In this document: one piece after another, positions 43,612-52,177 of the stretch | How the letters are laid out: each line of letters starts with the position of its first letter | Numbering within the stretch: position 1 is the stretch's first letter | Source of the DNA: Mycoplasma sp. CAG:776 | GTDB lineage: Bacteria; Bacillota_I; Bacilli_A; RF39; UBA660 | Length of the DNA stretch: 64,000 nt | Direction of reading: 5' to 3' | Assembly: GCA_000438195.1 (NCBI GenBank) | Contig: FR903053.1 | Location: forward strand, 10,189-74,188 | Position numbers and translations under genes: made by a program | The notes under the pieces: generated by a model | The model's database searches: none | Told to the model about the DNA's origin: nothing | The model's input: the letters and a program-made list of their open reading frames with translations, nothing else

Positions 43612-43617
43612 GAAAAT

Positions 43618-43721
43618 GTATTACATAAAGTTATATCCTGCCTATATAGCTCGTTTCTTTATATATGGGCGGGAATGTTTCAAATTTCATTAGTGGGATC
43701 CTTTAAATTCCCACATTTTTT
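43618..43721 (+). ncRNA. Candidate small RNA, about 100 nt, independent transcription unit
   Basis: Between a consensus promoter and an intrinsic terminator lies a stretch without a usable open frame. TCCTGCC (43637-43643) can pair with the GGGCGGGA segment near 43666-43674, with further AT pairing inside (TATAT/ATATA), giving a stable stem-loop. A single-stranded-looking AATGTTTCAAATTTCATTA follows, and then the terminator hairpin. The downstream protein gene has its own promoter starting in the T-tract, so this is not simply its leader. It lacks the conserved SRP RNA loop and is too short for 6S RNA. I do not recognise the family. Confidence 0.6.
43693..43721 (+). terminator. Terminator of the small RNA
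   Basis: GTGGGA (43693-43698) pairs with TCCCAC (43709-43714), with a T-run at 43716-43721. Confidence 0.8.
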
Positions 43722-43748
43722 GACTTTAAAAATTTTTTGTGTTAGAAT
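43720..43748 (+). promoter_or_regulatory. Promoter of the 150-aa gene
   Basis: TTGACT at 43720-43725 and TAGAAT at 43743-43748 have a 17-bp spacer. Confidence 0.7.
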
Positions 43749-43774
43749 AGTGGCTATTAAATAGGAGGAATATT

Positions 43775-44227
43775 ATGTATTATGATCAATTACTTGCTTT
43801 GTATAAAAATTTAAGAGATCTTTATGTTCATGTTTTAAGGCAAGAAAATATGGAATTAGAAGCTAGAAGAATTAAATTGTTGGAAATAAAAATAAGAATG
43901 CAAGAAGTTCAGAAAAAATTAAAGAATGCCAAAGGATGGCGTTATCCTAGTGCTTTGTCGTATCAAAAAGCAAGAGAGTTTAAGAAGACAATAAAAAATG
44001 AATTTTTATTACAAGCAAAAGATGGATATTCTATTTCTAACATCGTTGATTTTATGGAAGAGAATTATTTAAATCCAGGTGTTAATTTAGAAAAATATAT
44101 TGAAGGTTTAAGGGAAAAGGGATACTTTTATTATCAAGATCTTGAAGACCAAGATAGTTCTTTAATAATTACAGATAAATCTCAAAGATATTTAGAAAAT
44201 GAAGCTAATGTAAGTTTGAAAAAATAA
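43775..44227 (+). CDS. Hypothetical helical protein, 150 aa
   Basis: This soluble, highly charged protein is helical at the N-terminus (MYYDQLLALYKNLRDLYVHVLRQENMELEARR). A C-terminal half (YSISNIVDFMEENY, LREKGYFYYQDLED, LIITDKSQRYLE) has the look of a winged-helix-like or short beta-wing domain. I do not recognise the family. It has its own promoter, an AGGAGG site and a terminator overlapping its stop codon, so it is a monocistronic unit. It might be linked to the small RNA just upstream, but nothing shows this directly. Confidence 0.65.
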   Translation: MYYDQLLALYKNLRDLYVHVLRQENMELEARRIKLLEIKIRMQEVQKKLKNAKGWRYPSALSYQKAREFKKTIKNEFLLQAKDGYSISNIVDFMEENYLNPGVNLEKYIEGLREKGYFYYQDLEDQDSSLIITDKSQRYLENEANVSLKK

Positions 44228-44240
44228 CTTACATTTTTTT
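44208..44240 (+). terminator. Terminator overlapping the gene end
   Basis: ATGTAAGT (44208-44215) pairs with ACTTACAT (44227-44234), with seven T. The 5' arm is inside the coding sequence. Confidence 0.75.
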
Positions 44241-44241
44241 C

Positions 44242-44270
44242 TTTCCAAATTAAATACTCAATGGTATAAT
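44242..44270 (+). promoter_or_regulatory. Promoter of mutS
   Basis: TTTCCA at 44242-44247 and TATAAT at 44265-44270 are 17 bp apart. Confidence 0.6.
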
Positions 44271-44297
44271 ATTTTTTGTAGTAGAAAGGCAGTAAAA

Positions 44298-46829
44298 ATG
44301 AAGAGAGATGAAGTAAATAGGGCAGAATTAAGTCCAATGATGAAACAATATATGGAGATAAAGGATAGTTATCCAGAAGAATTGCTTTTTTTTCGTTTAG
44401 GAGATTTTTATGAACTATTCTTTGAAGATGGGATTATTGCTTCAAGAGAATTGGAGCTTACTTTAACAGGGAAGAATGCTGGTTTGAAAGAAAGAATTCC
44501 AATGTGTGGTGTTCCTTTTCATAGTGTATCACCCTATATAGAAAAATTAATAGAAAAAGGTTATAAAGTTGCAATATGTGAGCAATTGGAAGATCCAAAG
44601 GCTGTAAAAGGAACAGTTAAAAGAGGGGTAGTAGAAGTAATTTCTAAGGGAAGTGTAGTTAATTTAGAGAGTTTAAATGAACATGATAATAATTATATTG
44701 GCAGTTTAATTGATTTAAATTATCTTTACTTGCTTACTTATGCCGATATCTCAACAGGAGAATTAAAGAGTCTTAGTATATCTCATCATAAAGAAGAATT
44801 AATTAATGAAATACTCCATTTGAATATGAAAGAGGTCATTTTAGAAAATAATAGTGATGCAGAGTTTATTCATTTGCTTACAAACACTTATGGAATACAA
44901 GTATCAATTAGTAGTGAGTATTTAACAGAAGGGTATGAATCTTTAATTAATTCGGTAGAAGATGTAAGGATTAAACAGGGAATCCGCCATTTACTCTATT
45001 ATTTAGTAGTTAGAGAATTAAAAGATTTACATCATATTTCTAGTGTAGAAATCGTTAATAAAAATCATTTTTTAGAAATGGATGTTCATACAGTACGTAA
45101 CTTAGAATTAGTGGAAACGTTGCGTTTAAAAGAGAGAACGTATTCTCTTTTGTGGCTTCTTGATAAAACTAAAACTGCGATGGGTTCGAGAAAAATTAAA
45201 GCTTGGCTTACTAATCCTTTAAGAGAAAAGAAAGATATATTAGAACGTTATCAAAAAATAGAGATTTTTAATAATCAATTTATGCAAAAAGATGAATTAA
45301 GAGATTTACTTTTTCAAGTGTATGATTTGGAACGTTTGTGTGCTAAAGTTATTTGTGGAAATCTAAATGCTAGAGATTTACTTCAAATAAAAAATTCTTT
45401 AAGTGTGTTACCTAGAGTTAAGGATCTTATTTGCGAATTAAAATTAGATTATACTTTAAATACGCATGATGAGTTATATGAATTATTAGAGAATAGTATA
45501 TATGAAAATCCACCTATTAGTATTAAAGAAGGATTTTTAATCAAAGATGGTTACAATCATGAATTAGATGAACTTAAAAGTATTCGCTCTGGTGGTAAAG
45601 ATTTTATTGCTGAATTTGAAGCAAAATTAAAAGAATCTACGGGTATTAAAAATTTAAAAGTTGGCTTTAATCGTGTATTTGGGTATTATATTGAGGTTTC
45701 AAAGGGACAAGTAGAGAATGTTAGTGCATCTTGGGGATGGGAGAGACGACAAACTCTAACGAATTATGAAAGATATATTTCACCAGAGTTAAAGGAAAAA
45801 GAAGCTTTAATTTTAAATGCTGAAGAAAAGATTTTTGAATTAGAATATGAGTTATTTAATGAAATACGGAATCGAGTAAAAGATGAAATATTAGAAATTA
45901 AAAAGACTGCTGATGTAATTAGTGAGATAGATGCTTTAATTTCTCTATCTGTTTGTAGTGAAGAATATAATTTAGTAAAACCAGAATTAAATGAAGAAGG
46001 AAAAATAGAAATTATAGAGGGTAGACATCCAGTAATTGAAAAAGTTAGCAAAGAAGCATATGTTCCTAATGATATTTTAATGGATACATCAATAGATGTT
46101 TTATTAATTACAGGGCCTAATATGAGTGGTAAATCCACTTATATGAGAGAGTTGGCAATCATTGTTATTATGGCTCAAATGGGTTCTTTTGTTCCCGCTA
46201 AGTCTGCTAGTTTACCTATTATTGATAAGATATTTACAAGAATTGGGGCTAGTGATGATTTAGTAAGTGGGGAATCTACTTTTATGGTAGAAATGAAAGA
46301 AGCTCAAAATGCTTTAGTACATGCAACAAGAAATAGTCTTATTTTGTTTGATGAATTAGGTAGAGGAACAGCTACTTATGATGGAATGAGTTTGGCACAA
46401 GCTATTTTAGAGTATGTTGCCAAAAATATTAAATGTAAAACTTTATTTTCTACGCATTATCATGAACTTACTAGTTTAGATCAAGAATTTTTAAATGTTA
46501 AAAATGTTCATGTGGCAGCTAAAGAAGAAGGAAATATGATTACTTTCTTACATAAAGTTCAAGATGGACCTGCTGATAAGAGTTATGGTATTCATGTTGC
46601 TAGACTTGCTCGTATGCCGGAGGATTTACTTATGCGAGCTCAAACTATTTTGGATGGTTATGAAAAGGGAGAAAAGAAGATTTATCAAGAAGAAAATAAA
46701 CAATTATCGATGGTTTTTGAGGAACCAAAAGCCGATTTGTTAAGAGAAAGAATGAAAGAAATAGATCCTTTGCATATTACGCCAATGGAAGCAATGAACT
46801 TACTATTTGAGTTAAAAGAATTAGAATAG
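44298..46829 (+). CDS. mutS: DNA mismatch recognition protein MutS
   Basis: The 843-residue protein has the full MutS plan. The N-terminal mismatch domain has the Phe-x-Glu region near FFRLGDFYELFFEDG, followed by connector, core and lever domains. The ATPase has Walker A GPNMSGKSTY, Walker B ILFDELGRGT and the FSTHYHEL signature. It recognises mismatches and loops and recruits MutL. No mutL lies next to it, unlike in many Bacillota. It has its own promoter and terminator. Confidence 0.97.
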   Translation: MKRDEVNRAELSPMMKQYMEIKDSYPEELLFFRLGDFYELFFEDGIIASRELELTLTGKNAGLKERIPMCGVPFHSVSPYIEKLIEKGYKVAICEQLEDPKAVKGTVKRGVVEVISKGSVVNLESLNEHDNNYIGSLIDLNYLYLLTYADISTGELKSLSISHHKEELINEILHLNMKEVILENNSDAEFIHLLTNTYGIQVSISSEYLTEGYESLINSVEDVRIKQGIRHLLYYLVVRELKDLHHISSVEIVNKNHFLEMDVHTVRNLELVETLRLKERTYSLLWLLDKTKTAMGSRKIKAWLTNPLREKKDILERYQKIEIFNNQFMQKDELRDLLFQVYDLERLCAKVICGNLNARDLLQIKNSLSVLPRVKDLICELKLDYTLNTHDELYELLENSIYENPPISIKEGFLIKDGYNHELDELKSIRSGGKDFIAEFEAKLKESTGIKNLKVGFNRVFGYYIEVSKGQVENVSASWGWERRQTLTNYERYISPELKEKEALILNAEEKIFELEYELFNEIRNRVKDEILEIKKTADVISEIDALISLSVCSEEYNLVKPELNEEGKIEIIEGRHPVIEKVSKEAYVPNDILMDTSIDVLLITGPNMSGKSTYMRELAIIVIMAQMGSFVPAKSASLPIIDKIFTRIGASDDLVSGESTFMVEMKEAQNALVHATRNSLILFDELGRGTATYDGMSLAQAILEYVAKNIKCKTLFSTHYHELTSLDQEFLNVKNVHVAAKEEGNMITFLHKVQDGPADKSYGIHVARLARMPEDLLMRAQTILDGYEKGEKKIYQEENKQLSMVFEEPKADLLRERMKEIDPLHITPMEAMNLLFELKELE

Positions 46830-46835
46830 TTTTTG

Positions 46836-46859
46836 AGCATATTTTTTCATATGCTTTTT
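46836..46859 (+). terminator. Terminator of mutS
   Basis: AGCATAT (46836-46842) pairs with ATATGCT (46849-46855), followed by TTTTT. Confidence 0.8.
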
Positions 46860-46866
46860 CTTTGCC

Positions 46867-46895
46867 TTGAAAACTTAGAGAAAGTATAATATAAT
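46867..46895 (+). promoter_or_regulatory. Promoter of the nusB operon
   Basis: TTGAAA at 46867-46872 and TATAAT at 46890-46895 are 17 bp apart. Confidence 0.65.
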
Positions 46896-46911
46896 TAGAA
46901 AGGTGATTTAC

Positions 46912-47304
46912 ATGGCAACACGTAGTGAGTTGAGAGAAAAAATAATGATTATCTTATATCAATATGATTTAATGAAAAGTAATGATTTAGATTGTGATAT
47001 AGAAGAAATTATGCAGGATAATATGGATGTAGAAAATGATTTTGTTAAAGATATGGTATATGGAGTAATTACTTATCAAGAAGAGCTAGACAAAATAGCA
47101 GATAATAAAATGAAAGATTGGAATATTAAAAGAATTGATAAAACAGGAGCTGCTATTCTTCGTTTAGCTTTGTATGAGCTTCGTTATACTGATACACCTT
47201 CTGTGGTAGTTATTAATGAAGCAGTAGAGCTTGCTAAAAAATATAGTGATGATGCAGTAAGAAAAATTATTAATGCAGTTTTAGATCAGATTATTAAGGA
47301 ATAG
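46912..47304 (+). CDS. nusB: Transcription antitermination factor NusB
   Basis: The 130-residue all-helical protein has the NusB pattern: MATRSELREKIMIILYQYDL at the start, then FVKDMVYGVITYQEELDKI, IKRIDKTGAAILRLALYEL and PSVVVINEAVELAKKYSDD. NusB with NusE binds boxA and prevents premature termination in rRNA operons. The ATG at 46912 after AAAGGTGA is chosen over a TTG at 46903. It heads the cluster nusB - kinase-like gene - xseA - xseB - proS. Confidence 0.95.
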   Translation: MATRSELREKIMIILYQYDLMKSNDLDCDIEEIMQDNMDVENDFVKDMVYGVITYQEELDKIADNKMKDWNIKRIDKTGAAILRLALYELRYTDTPSVVVINEAVELAKKYSDDAVRKIINAVLDQIIKE

Positions 47305-47305
47305 T

Positions 47306-48049
47306 ATGTTAAAGTTGTTAGAAGAAGATCAAAATGTGATTCGACATTTGGGATATCCTAAAATTGTAAAATTAAGTATTGGTTCATTTATGATTAAAAT
47401 GGTTACTGCTAAAACTGGCTTTTTAGAGGTAATTGGTCCCTATTTAGGAAGACAAATGGGACTTGAAGTACCAGTTAATCATCTCGTTTTAATAGATCAA
47501 GATTATTATATTTTAAGTGAAGATTTAAATCAAAAAGGAAATTTTCTTTCTGCTTCTCAGATGTTTCATATGGATGAAGACAGTATTTCTTTATTAAATA
47601 TTCTAAATTTATTGAAGAAAAATAATATGGAAAGTAATGAAATTAATGTGATAAAAATGTATTTATTTGATATATTTTTTCATAATCTAGATAGAAGACT
47701 TGATAATTGGGGATTTCTTGATCATCATATTGTTATGTTTGATTATGATTGTATGTTTGGTGATGATATTGAAAAAAGTGGTTTATATTTTAAAAATTGT
47801 TTATCTATGGAAAAGGATTTAGAATTATTTTTAAAAGAAGCAGAAGAAAAATATATTTTATTATTTGAATATTATTATACTTTATTTGCTCCAGAACAAT
47901 TTAATCAAATAATAAAGCATATGGCTAGTCAACTGGGAATAGATTTTTTAGTTCAAGAAGAAATTATTAATTTGTATTTGCAACATTATCAAAAAATAAG
48001 AAATATTTATGAAATTTTCACTAGAAAAGGAGAAAAATATGCAAGATAA
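47306..48049 (+). CDS. Small HipA-like / kinase-fold protein
   Basis: The 247-residue protein shows features of the HipA-like kinase C-lobe. LGRQMGLEVPVNHLVLI matches the segment before the hinge, FFHNLDRRLDNWGFL matches the catalytic N-x-D-R-x-x-x-N loop, and IVMFDYDCMFG matches the D-F/Y-G-like metal-binding Asp. The N-terminal lobe is short but contains a Lys candidate (FMIKMVTAKT). Full HipA is about 440 residues, so this is a reduced form. It sits 1 bp after nusB, overlaps xseA by 11 bp, and has no HipB-like antitoxin beside it. Kinase activity and substrate are unknown. Confidence 0.6.
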   Translation: MLKLLEEDQNVIRHLGYPKIVKLSIGSFMIKMVTAKTGFLEVIGPYLGRQMGLEVPVNHLVLIDQDYYILSEDLNQKGNFLSASQMFHMDEDSISLLNILNLLKKNNMESNEINVIKMYLFDIFFHNLDRRLDNWGFLDHHIVMFDYDCMFGDDIEKSGLYFKNCLSMEKDLELFLKEAEEKYILLFEYYYTLFAPEQFNQIIKHMASQLGIDFLVQEEIINLYLQHYQKIRNIYEIFTRKGEKYAR

Positions 48050-49376
48050 ATATATTAAAATAAGTGATTTGAATAATTATATAAAAAGTATATTTGATGA
48101 AAATCCTTATTTGAAAAAAGTTTATTTGCGGGGGGAAATATCTAATTTTAAAAATCATACGAGAGGACATCTTTATTTTACTTTAAAAGATGATATTTCA
48201 AGAATTAGTGCTGTTATGTTTTATTCGAGTGCTATTACTTTAAATTTTAAACCAGAAGATGGAATGAATGTTTTAGTTGAAGGTAGGATTTCTTGTTATC
48301 CAACAGCAGGTACTTATCAAATTTATGTTGATAAGATGGAAGTGGATGGTCTTGGAGCTTTATATATTGAATTTGAAAAGTTAAAAGAAAAATTGTCAAA
48401 GGAAGGTTTATTTTCTGATATTCATAAAAAGCCAATACCTAGAATACCTAAAAGAATAGGTATTATTACTGCTCCAACGGGTGCGGCAATTAAAGATATT
48501 TTATCAACAATTGGTAGAAGATTTCCCATATGTGAAACTATTTTATTTCCGGCTTTAGTCCAAGGTCGAGATGCTGCTCCAGATATCGTTAGACAGATTA
48601 AAGAAGCGGATAGTGGAAAATACGATTTAGATGTTTTAATTGTTGGACGTGGGGGCGGCTCAATTGAAGACTTGTGGGCTTTTAATGAAGAGATGGTTGC
48701 AAGAGCTATATTTGATGCGAAAACACCAATTATAAGTGCTGTTGGTCATGAAATTGATTTTACGATTGCTGATTTTGTAGCAGATCTTCGTGCTCCAACA
48801 CCTACAGGTGCAGCTGAAATGGCTGTTCCAACCGTCTTGGAAATGAACCAAATGTTAGATTCTTATAAAATTCGTTTGAATGAATTTATGGGAAATATGA
48901 TTCATAAAAGTCGGTTGAGATTAGATAGTGTTAGAAATTCTTATATTTTGAAGAATCCACTTTCATTATATGAGATAAAAGAGCAAAAATTAGATAATAT
49001 GATTGATGTTTTAAATAATTTTATGATAAAAAGATTAGAAAATTATCAGTTACAATTAAATCATGTTAAAAGTTCTTATATTTTAAAAGAACCTATGAAG
49101 TTATTTGCGAGTCAAGAAGAAAAAGTTTTGTTTTATGAAAAAAGTTTATATAGTAATATAAGAAATATTATTTTGAAAAGCGATCATCGGTATAAAATGC
49201 TTGTCAATACTTTAAAATTAGTGAATCCTTTGGGAATTTTGGAAAAAGGCTATTCTTTGGTAAAAAAAGAGGATGAAATTATAAGGAGTAGTGAACAATT
49301 AAAAGTAAATGATAAAATTAAACTTCGTTTTCATAAAGGAAATGTAGAAGCAATTGTAGAAAGTATTGAAAATTAA
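48039..49376 (+). CDS. xseA: Exodeoxyribonuclease VII large subunit
   Basis: The 445-residue protein has an N-terminal OB fold (KVYLRGEISNFKNHTRGHLYFTLKD) and the catalytic domain with GIITAPTGAAIKDIL, VGRGGGSIEDLWAFNEE and SAVGHEIDFTIADFVAD. A long helical region and C-terminal segment (LEKGYSLVKKEDEII) follow. With XseB it degrades single-stranded DNA. The ATG at 48039 has AAGGAG upstream; an in-frame ATG at 48009 lies inside the preceding gene. Confidence 0.97.
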   Translation: MQDKYIKISDLNNYIKSIFDENPYLKKVYLRGEISNFKNHTRGHLYFTLKDDISRISAVMFYSSAITLNFKPEDGMNVLVEGRISCYPTAGTYQIYVDKMEVDGLGALYIEFEKLKEKLSKEGLFSDIHKKPIPRIPKRIGIITAPTGAAIKDILSTIGRRFPICETILFPALVQGRDAAPDIVRQIKEADSGKYDLDVLIVGRGGGSIEDLWAFNEEMVARAIFDAKTPIISAVGHEIDFTIADFVADLRAPTPTGAAEMAVPTVLEMNQMLDSYKIRLNEFMGNMIHKSRLRLDSVRNSYILKNPLSLYEIKEQKLDNMIDVLNNFMIKRLENYQLQLNHVKSSYILKEPMKLFASQEEKVLFYEKSLYSNIRNIILKSDHRYKMLVNTLKLVNPLGILEKGYSLVKKEDEIIRSSEQLKVNDKIKLRFHKGNVEAIVESIEN

Positions 49377-49401
49377 TTAAATGATATAGGAGGAAGATAA
49401 A

Positions 49402-49617
49402 ATGGAAAAATCATTTGAAGATGCATTAAAAGAATTAGAGGTTATTGTAAAAGAATTAGAATTAGGTAATGTAGAACTAGATGGAGCAATTGATAAGTAT
49501 ACGGAAGCGATGAAACTTGCGAAATATTGTAGTGAAAAACTTAATAGTGCTACTGAAAGAGTTAATAAAATTTTGAATGAAAATAAAGAATTAGTCCAAT
49601 TTAAAGTGGAGGAGTAG
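49402..49617 (+). CDS. xseB: Exodeoxyribonuclease VII small subunit
   Basis: The 71-residue helical-hairpin protein has the XseB signature: FEDALKELEVIVKELELGNVELD, then AIDKYTEAMKLAKYCSEKL. Several copies wrap the XseA helices. It is 25 bp after xseA with an AGGAGG site. proS starts 1 bp after its stop. Confidence 0.96.
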   Translation: MEKSFEDALKELEVIVKELELGNVELDGAIDKYTEAMKLAKYCSEKLNSATERVNKILNENKELVQFKVEE

Positions 49618-49618
49618 T

Positions 49619-51040
49619 ATGAGTGAGATTAAAGATATCACTAGTAGAGATGTGGATTTTGCTTCTTGGTATACGGATGTTTGCGTAAAAGCTGGGTTGG
49701 TTGATTATTCAAGTGTGAAAGGAAGTATGATTATTTGCCCTTATGGTTATGCTATTTGGGAAAATATGCAGAAAATACTCGATCAAAAATTTAAAGAAAC
49801 AGGGCATGAAAATGTTCAAATGCCAATGTTTATTCCAGAAAGTTTACTAAATGTTGAAAAAGAACATGTAATTGGTTTTGCACCAGAAGTAGCTTGGGTT
49901 ACTCATGGTGGAAGTGAAAAGTTAGAAGAACGTTTATGTGTTCGGCCAACTAGTGAAGTATTATTTTGTGATTATTATAAGAAAATTATTAAGTCTTATA
50001 GAGATTTGCCTAAACTTTATAATCAATGGTGTACAATTGTGAGATGGGAAAAAACAACTAGACCATTTTTGCGTAGTAGAGAAATTTTGTGGCAAGAAGG
50101 TCATACGATGCATGCAACAGAAAAAGAAGCAAAGGAAGAGACCTTAAGAATGCTTCATATTTATGAAGATTTTCAAAGAAATGTTTTAGCTATTCCGGTT
50201 ATTGTTGGAAAGAAAACAGAAAAAGAAAAATTTGCTGGGGCTGTAGCTTCTTATTCTTTAGAAGCTATGATGTATGACGGGGTTGCTTTGCAAAATGGTA
50301 CTAGTCATTATTTTGGTAATGGTTTTGCGAAAGCTTTTGATATTCAATTTTTAAATCAAGATAATAAACTGGAAACTCCTTATCAAACTAGTTGGGGTGT
50401 TACAACAAGAATGATAGGTGCTTTAATTATGGTTCATGGTGATGATCGAGGATTAGTTCTTCCTCCTAATATTGCTCCTATCCAAGCAATTGTTATTCCG
50501 ATAGGAAAAGATGAAGAAATAGCAGGAGTAGTAGATTCTCTTTCTTCTTCTTTAAAAGAAAGAAATATATCTTATAAAATAGATAATTCTAATAAAACAC
50601 CAGGATTTAAATTTGCAGAAGCAGAAGTAAAGGGTTATCCCGTACGAATTGAAATTGGGAAAAGAGATTTAGAAAATAATTGTGTTACCGTTGTTAGAAG
50701 AGATACTTTAGAAAAGTATCAGGTATCAATTATTGAAGTTGCTTCTTTTATTAAAAATTTATTTGGTGAGATTCAACAAAATATGTATGATAAAGCTTTA
50801 AAAAGAAGAGATTCTATGATAAATGATGCAAATAACTGGGAGGAATTTACTGATATTGCTAAAAATAAACCTGGATTTATTAAAGCAAATTGGTGTGGTG
50901 ATGAAGCTTGTGAAAATAAAATAAAAGACCTCTTTAGCATGAAAAGTCGTTGTTTGATTGAAGATGAAGAGATTCATACAAATTGTGTTGTATGTGGAAA
51001 AAAAGCTAATTATCGTCTTTATTTTGGTAAACAATACTAA
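49619..51040 (+). CDS. proS: Prolyl-tRNA synthetase, archaeal/eukaryal type
   Basis: The 473-residue class II synthetase lacks the long editing insertion of the typical bacterial ProRS. Its motifs include VQMPMFIPESLL, RPTSEVLF, FLRSREILWQEGHTMHAT, and GDDRGLVLPPNIAPIQAIVIPIG, which leads into the anticodon-binding domain. The C-terminal zinc domain has CGDEACENKI and CVVCGK, and the protein ends in Tyr, as in archaeal/eukaryal ProRS. This version is common in some Bacillota and Mollicutes. Mischarged Ala-tRNAPro would have to be cleared by a separate editing protein. Confidence 0.96.
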   Translation: MSEIKDITSRDVDFASWYTDVCVKAGLVDYSSVKGSMIICPYGYAIWENMQKILDQKFKETGHENVQMPMFIPESLLNVEKEHVIGFAPEVAWVTHGGSEKLEERLCVRPTSEVLFCDYYKKIIKSYRDLPKLYNQWCTIVRWEKTTRPFLRSREILWQEGHTMHATEKEAKEETLRMLHIYEDFQRNVLAIPVIVGKKTEKEKFAGAVASYSLEAMMYDGVALQNGTSHYFGNGFAKAFDIQFLNQDNKLETPYQTSWGVTTRMIGALIMVHGDDRGLVLPPNIAPIQAIVIPIGKDEEIAGVVDSLSSSLKERNISYKIDNSNKTPGFKFAEAEVKGYPVRIEIGKRDLENNCVTVVRRDTLEKYQVSIIEVASFIKNLFGEIQQNMYDKALKRRDSMINDANNWEEFTDIAKNKPGFIKANWCGDEACENKIKDLFSMKSRCLIEDEEIHTNCVVCGKKANYRLYFGKQY

Positions 51041-51118
51041 TTTTCCAAATACTGGTTATAACCAATTATTGTTATCTTTAAAACTATAAATTTATCCATA
51101 CTATTAATGGTGATTAGT

Positions 51119-52084
51119 ATGAAAAAGTTTATAGTTTTTTTATGTATCCTCCTTATGTCGCCGCTCAGTGTATTTGCTTATTCTTCTAAAGTTATTTTAG
51201 GTGGAGAAACAATTGGAATTGATATTCAAAGTAATGGAGTTATGATTATTGGTTTTTATAAGATTAATGGAAAATACCATAAATCTGATTTAGTAGAAGG
51301 AGATATTATTACTAAGGTAGAAAATGATGAAGTTTTATCTATTGAAGATCTAACTGCATCTTTGGAAGAATATGTTAATCAAGATGAAATTGAAATTACT
51401 TATTTACATGGCGATAAAGAGAAAAATACTAGTATTCAGTTATTTTTGGAAAATGGAGTTTATAAAACCGGATTATATGTGAAAGATGGAGTAACTGGTA
51501 TTGGGACATTGACTTTTATAGATCCGTCTACAAATATTTATGGGGCTTTAGGTCATGAAGTTTTAGAAAGTAATACTTCTAAGATTATTGAGGTAAAAAC
51601 AGGTTCTATCTTCCGAAATGAAATTACAGATATTAATGCTAGTAGTAATGGCTCCCCAGGTAGTAAAAATGCTAAATTTTATTATGATACGGTTTATGGT
51701 GATATTGATAAAAATACGAAATATGGTATTTATGGAACTTATACTGATACCTATGATGAAAGTGATTTAATTGAAGTTGCAACTAGTGATGAGGTAAAAG
51801 TGGGTAAGGCTACTATTTATACAGTACTTGAAGATGAAACAGTAGAAGAATTTGAAATTGAAATTACTAAAATTAATGAGAATAGTGAAATTAAAAATAT
51901 TTCTTTTGAAATAACTGATGAAGAATTATTGAATGTTACCGGAGGAGTGATTCAAGGAATGAGTGGTTCCCCAATTGTTCAAAATGGTAAATTAATTGGA
52001 GCGGTAACTCATGTGGTAACTGATAATGTAACAACTGGTTATGGACTCTTTATTACAACTATGTTAGAAGAAAGTGAAAAATAA
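51119..52084 (+). CDS. SpoIVB-like serine peptidase with PDZ domain
   Basis: The 321-residue protein has a signal peptide or anchor (KKFIVFLCILLMSPLSVFA), a PDZ domain (about 25-100; SDLVEGDIITKVENDEV) and an S55 peptidase domain. The S55 domain has GIGTLTFIDPS, catalytic His146 in YGALGHEV and Ser284 in GMSGSPIVQNGKL, followed by GAVTHVV. In sporulators SpoIVB is secreted by the forespore and triggers pro-sigma-K processing. It lacks the long N-terminal region of the Bacillus protein. The ATG at 51119 follows GGTGATTAG. With the cotJ-like genes it hints at spore-forming ancestry. Confidence 0.88.
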   Translation: MKKFIVFLCILLMSPLSVFAYSSKVILGGETIGIDIQSNGVMIIGFYKINGKYHKSDLVEGDIITKVENDEVLSIEDLTASLEEYVNQDEIEITYLHGDKEKNTSIQLFLENGVYKTGLYVKDGVTGIGTLTFIDPSTNIYGALGHEVLESNTSKIIEVKTGSIFRNEITDINASSNGSPGSKNAKFYYDTVYGDIDKNTKYGIYGTYTDTYDESDLIEVATSDEVKVGKATIYTVLEDETVEEFEIEITKINENSEIKNISFEITDEELLNVTGGVIQGMSGSPIVQNGKLIGAVTHVVTDNVTTGYGLFITTMLEESEK

Positions 52085-52096
52085 ACTTTCTTTTTT
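52070..52096 (+). terminator. Terminator of the SpoIVB-like gene
   Basis: GAAAGT (52070-52075) pairs with ACTTTC (52085-52090), with six T. It overlaps the gene end and is followed within a few bases by repeat copy 2. Confidence 0.75.
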
Positions 52097-52101
52097 CAAT
52101 T

Positions 52102-52124
52102 GCAATTCCATGGTTTAACAAAAT
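52102..52124 (+). repeat. 23-bp dispersed repeat, copy 2
   Basis: This is identical to 35682-35704 and has the same orientation. It is located after a terminator T-tract and before the Rpn-family nuclease gene. Confidence 0.85.
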
Positions 52125-52177
52125 CCGGCAAAGGAATATGATAAGATAACATTTATTCTTAGAGAAGGGAGGATTTT

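Noticed and set aside
43618..43721. SRP (4.5S) RNA at this position
   Set aside because: The conserved GGAAGGAAGCAGC-type loop is absent and the hairpin pattern differs, so I left it as an unassigned small RNA.
51051..51070. GGTTATAACC palindrome after proS as a terminator
   Set aside because: No T-run follows the palindrome; it could be an operator for the SpoIVB-like gene but nothing else supports it.
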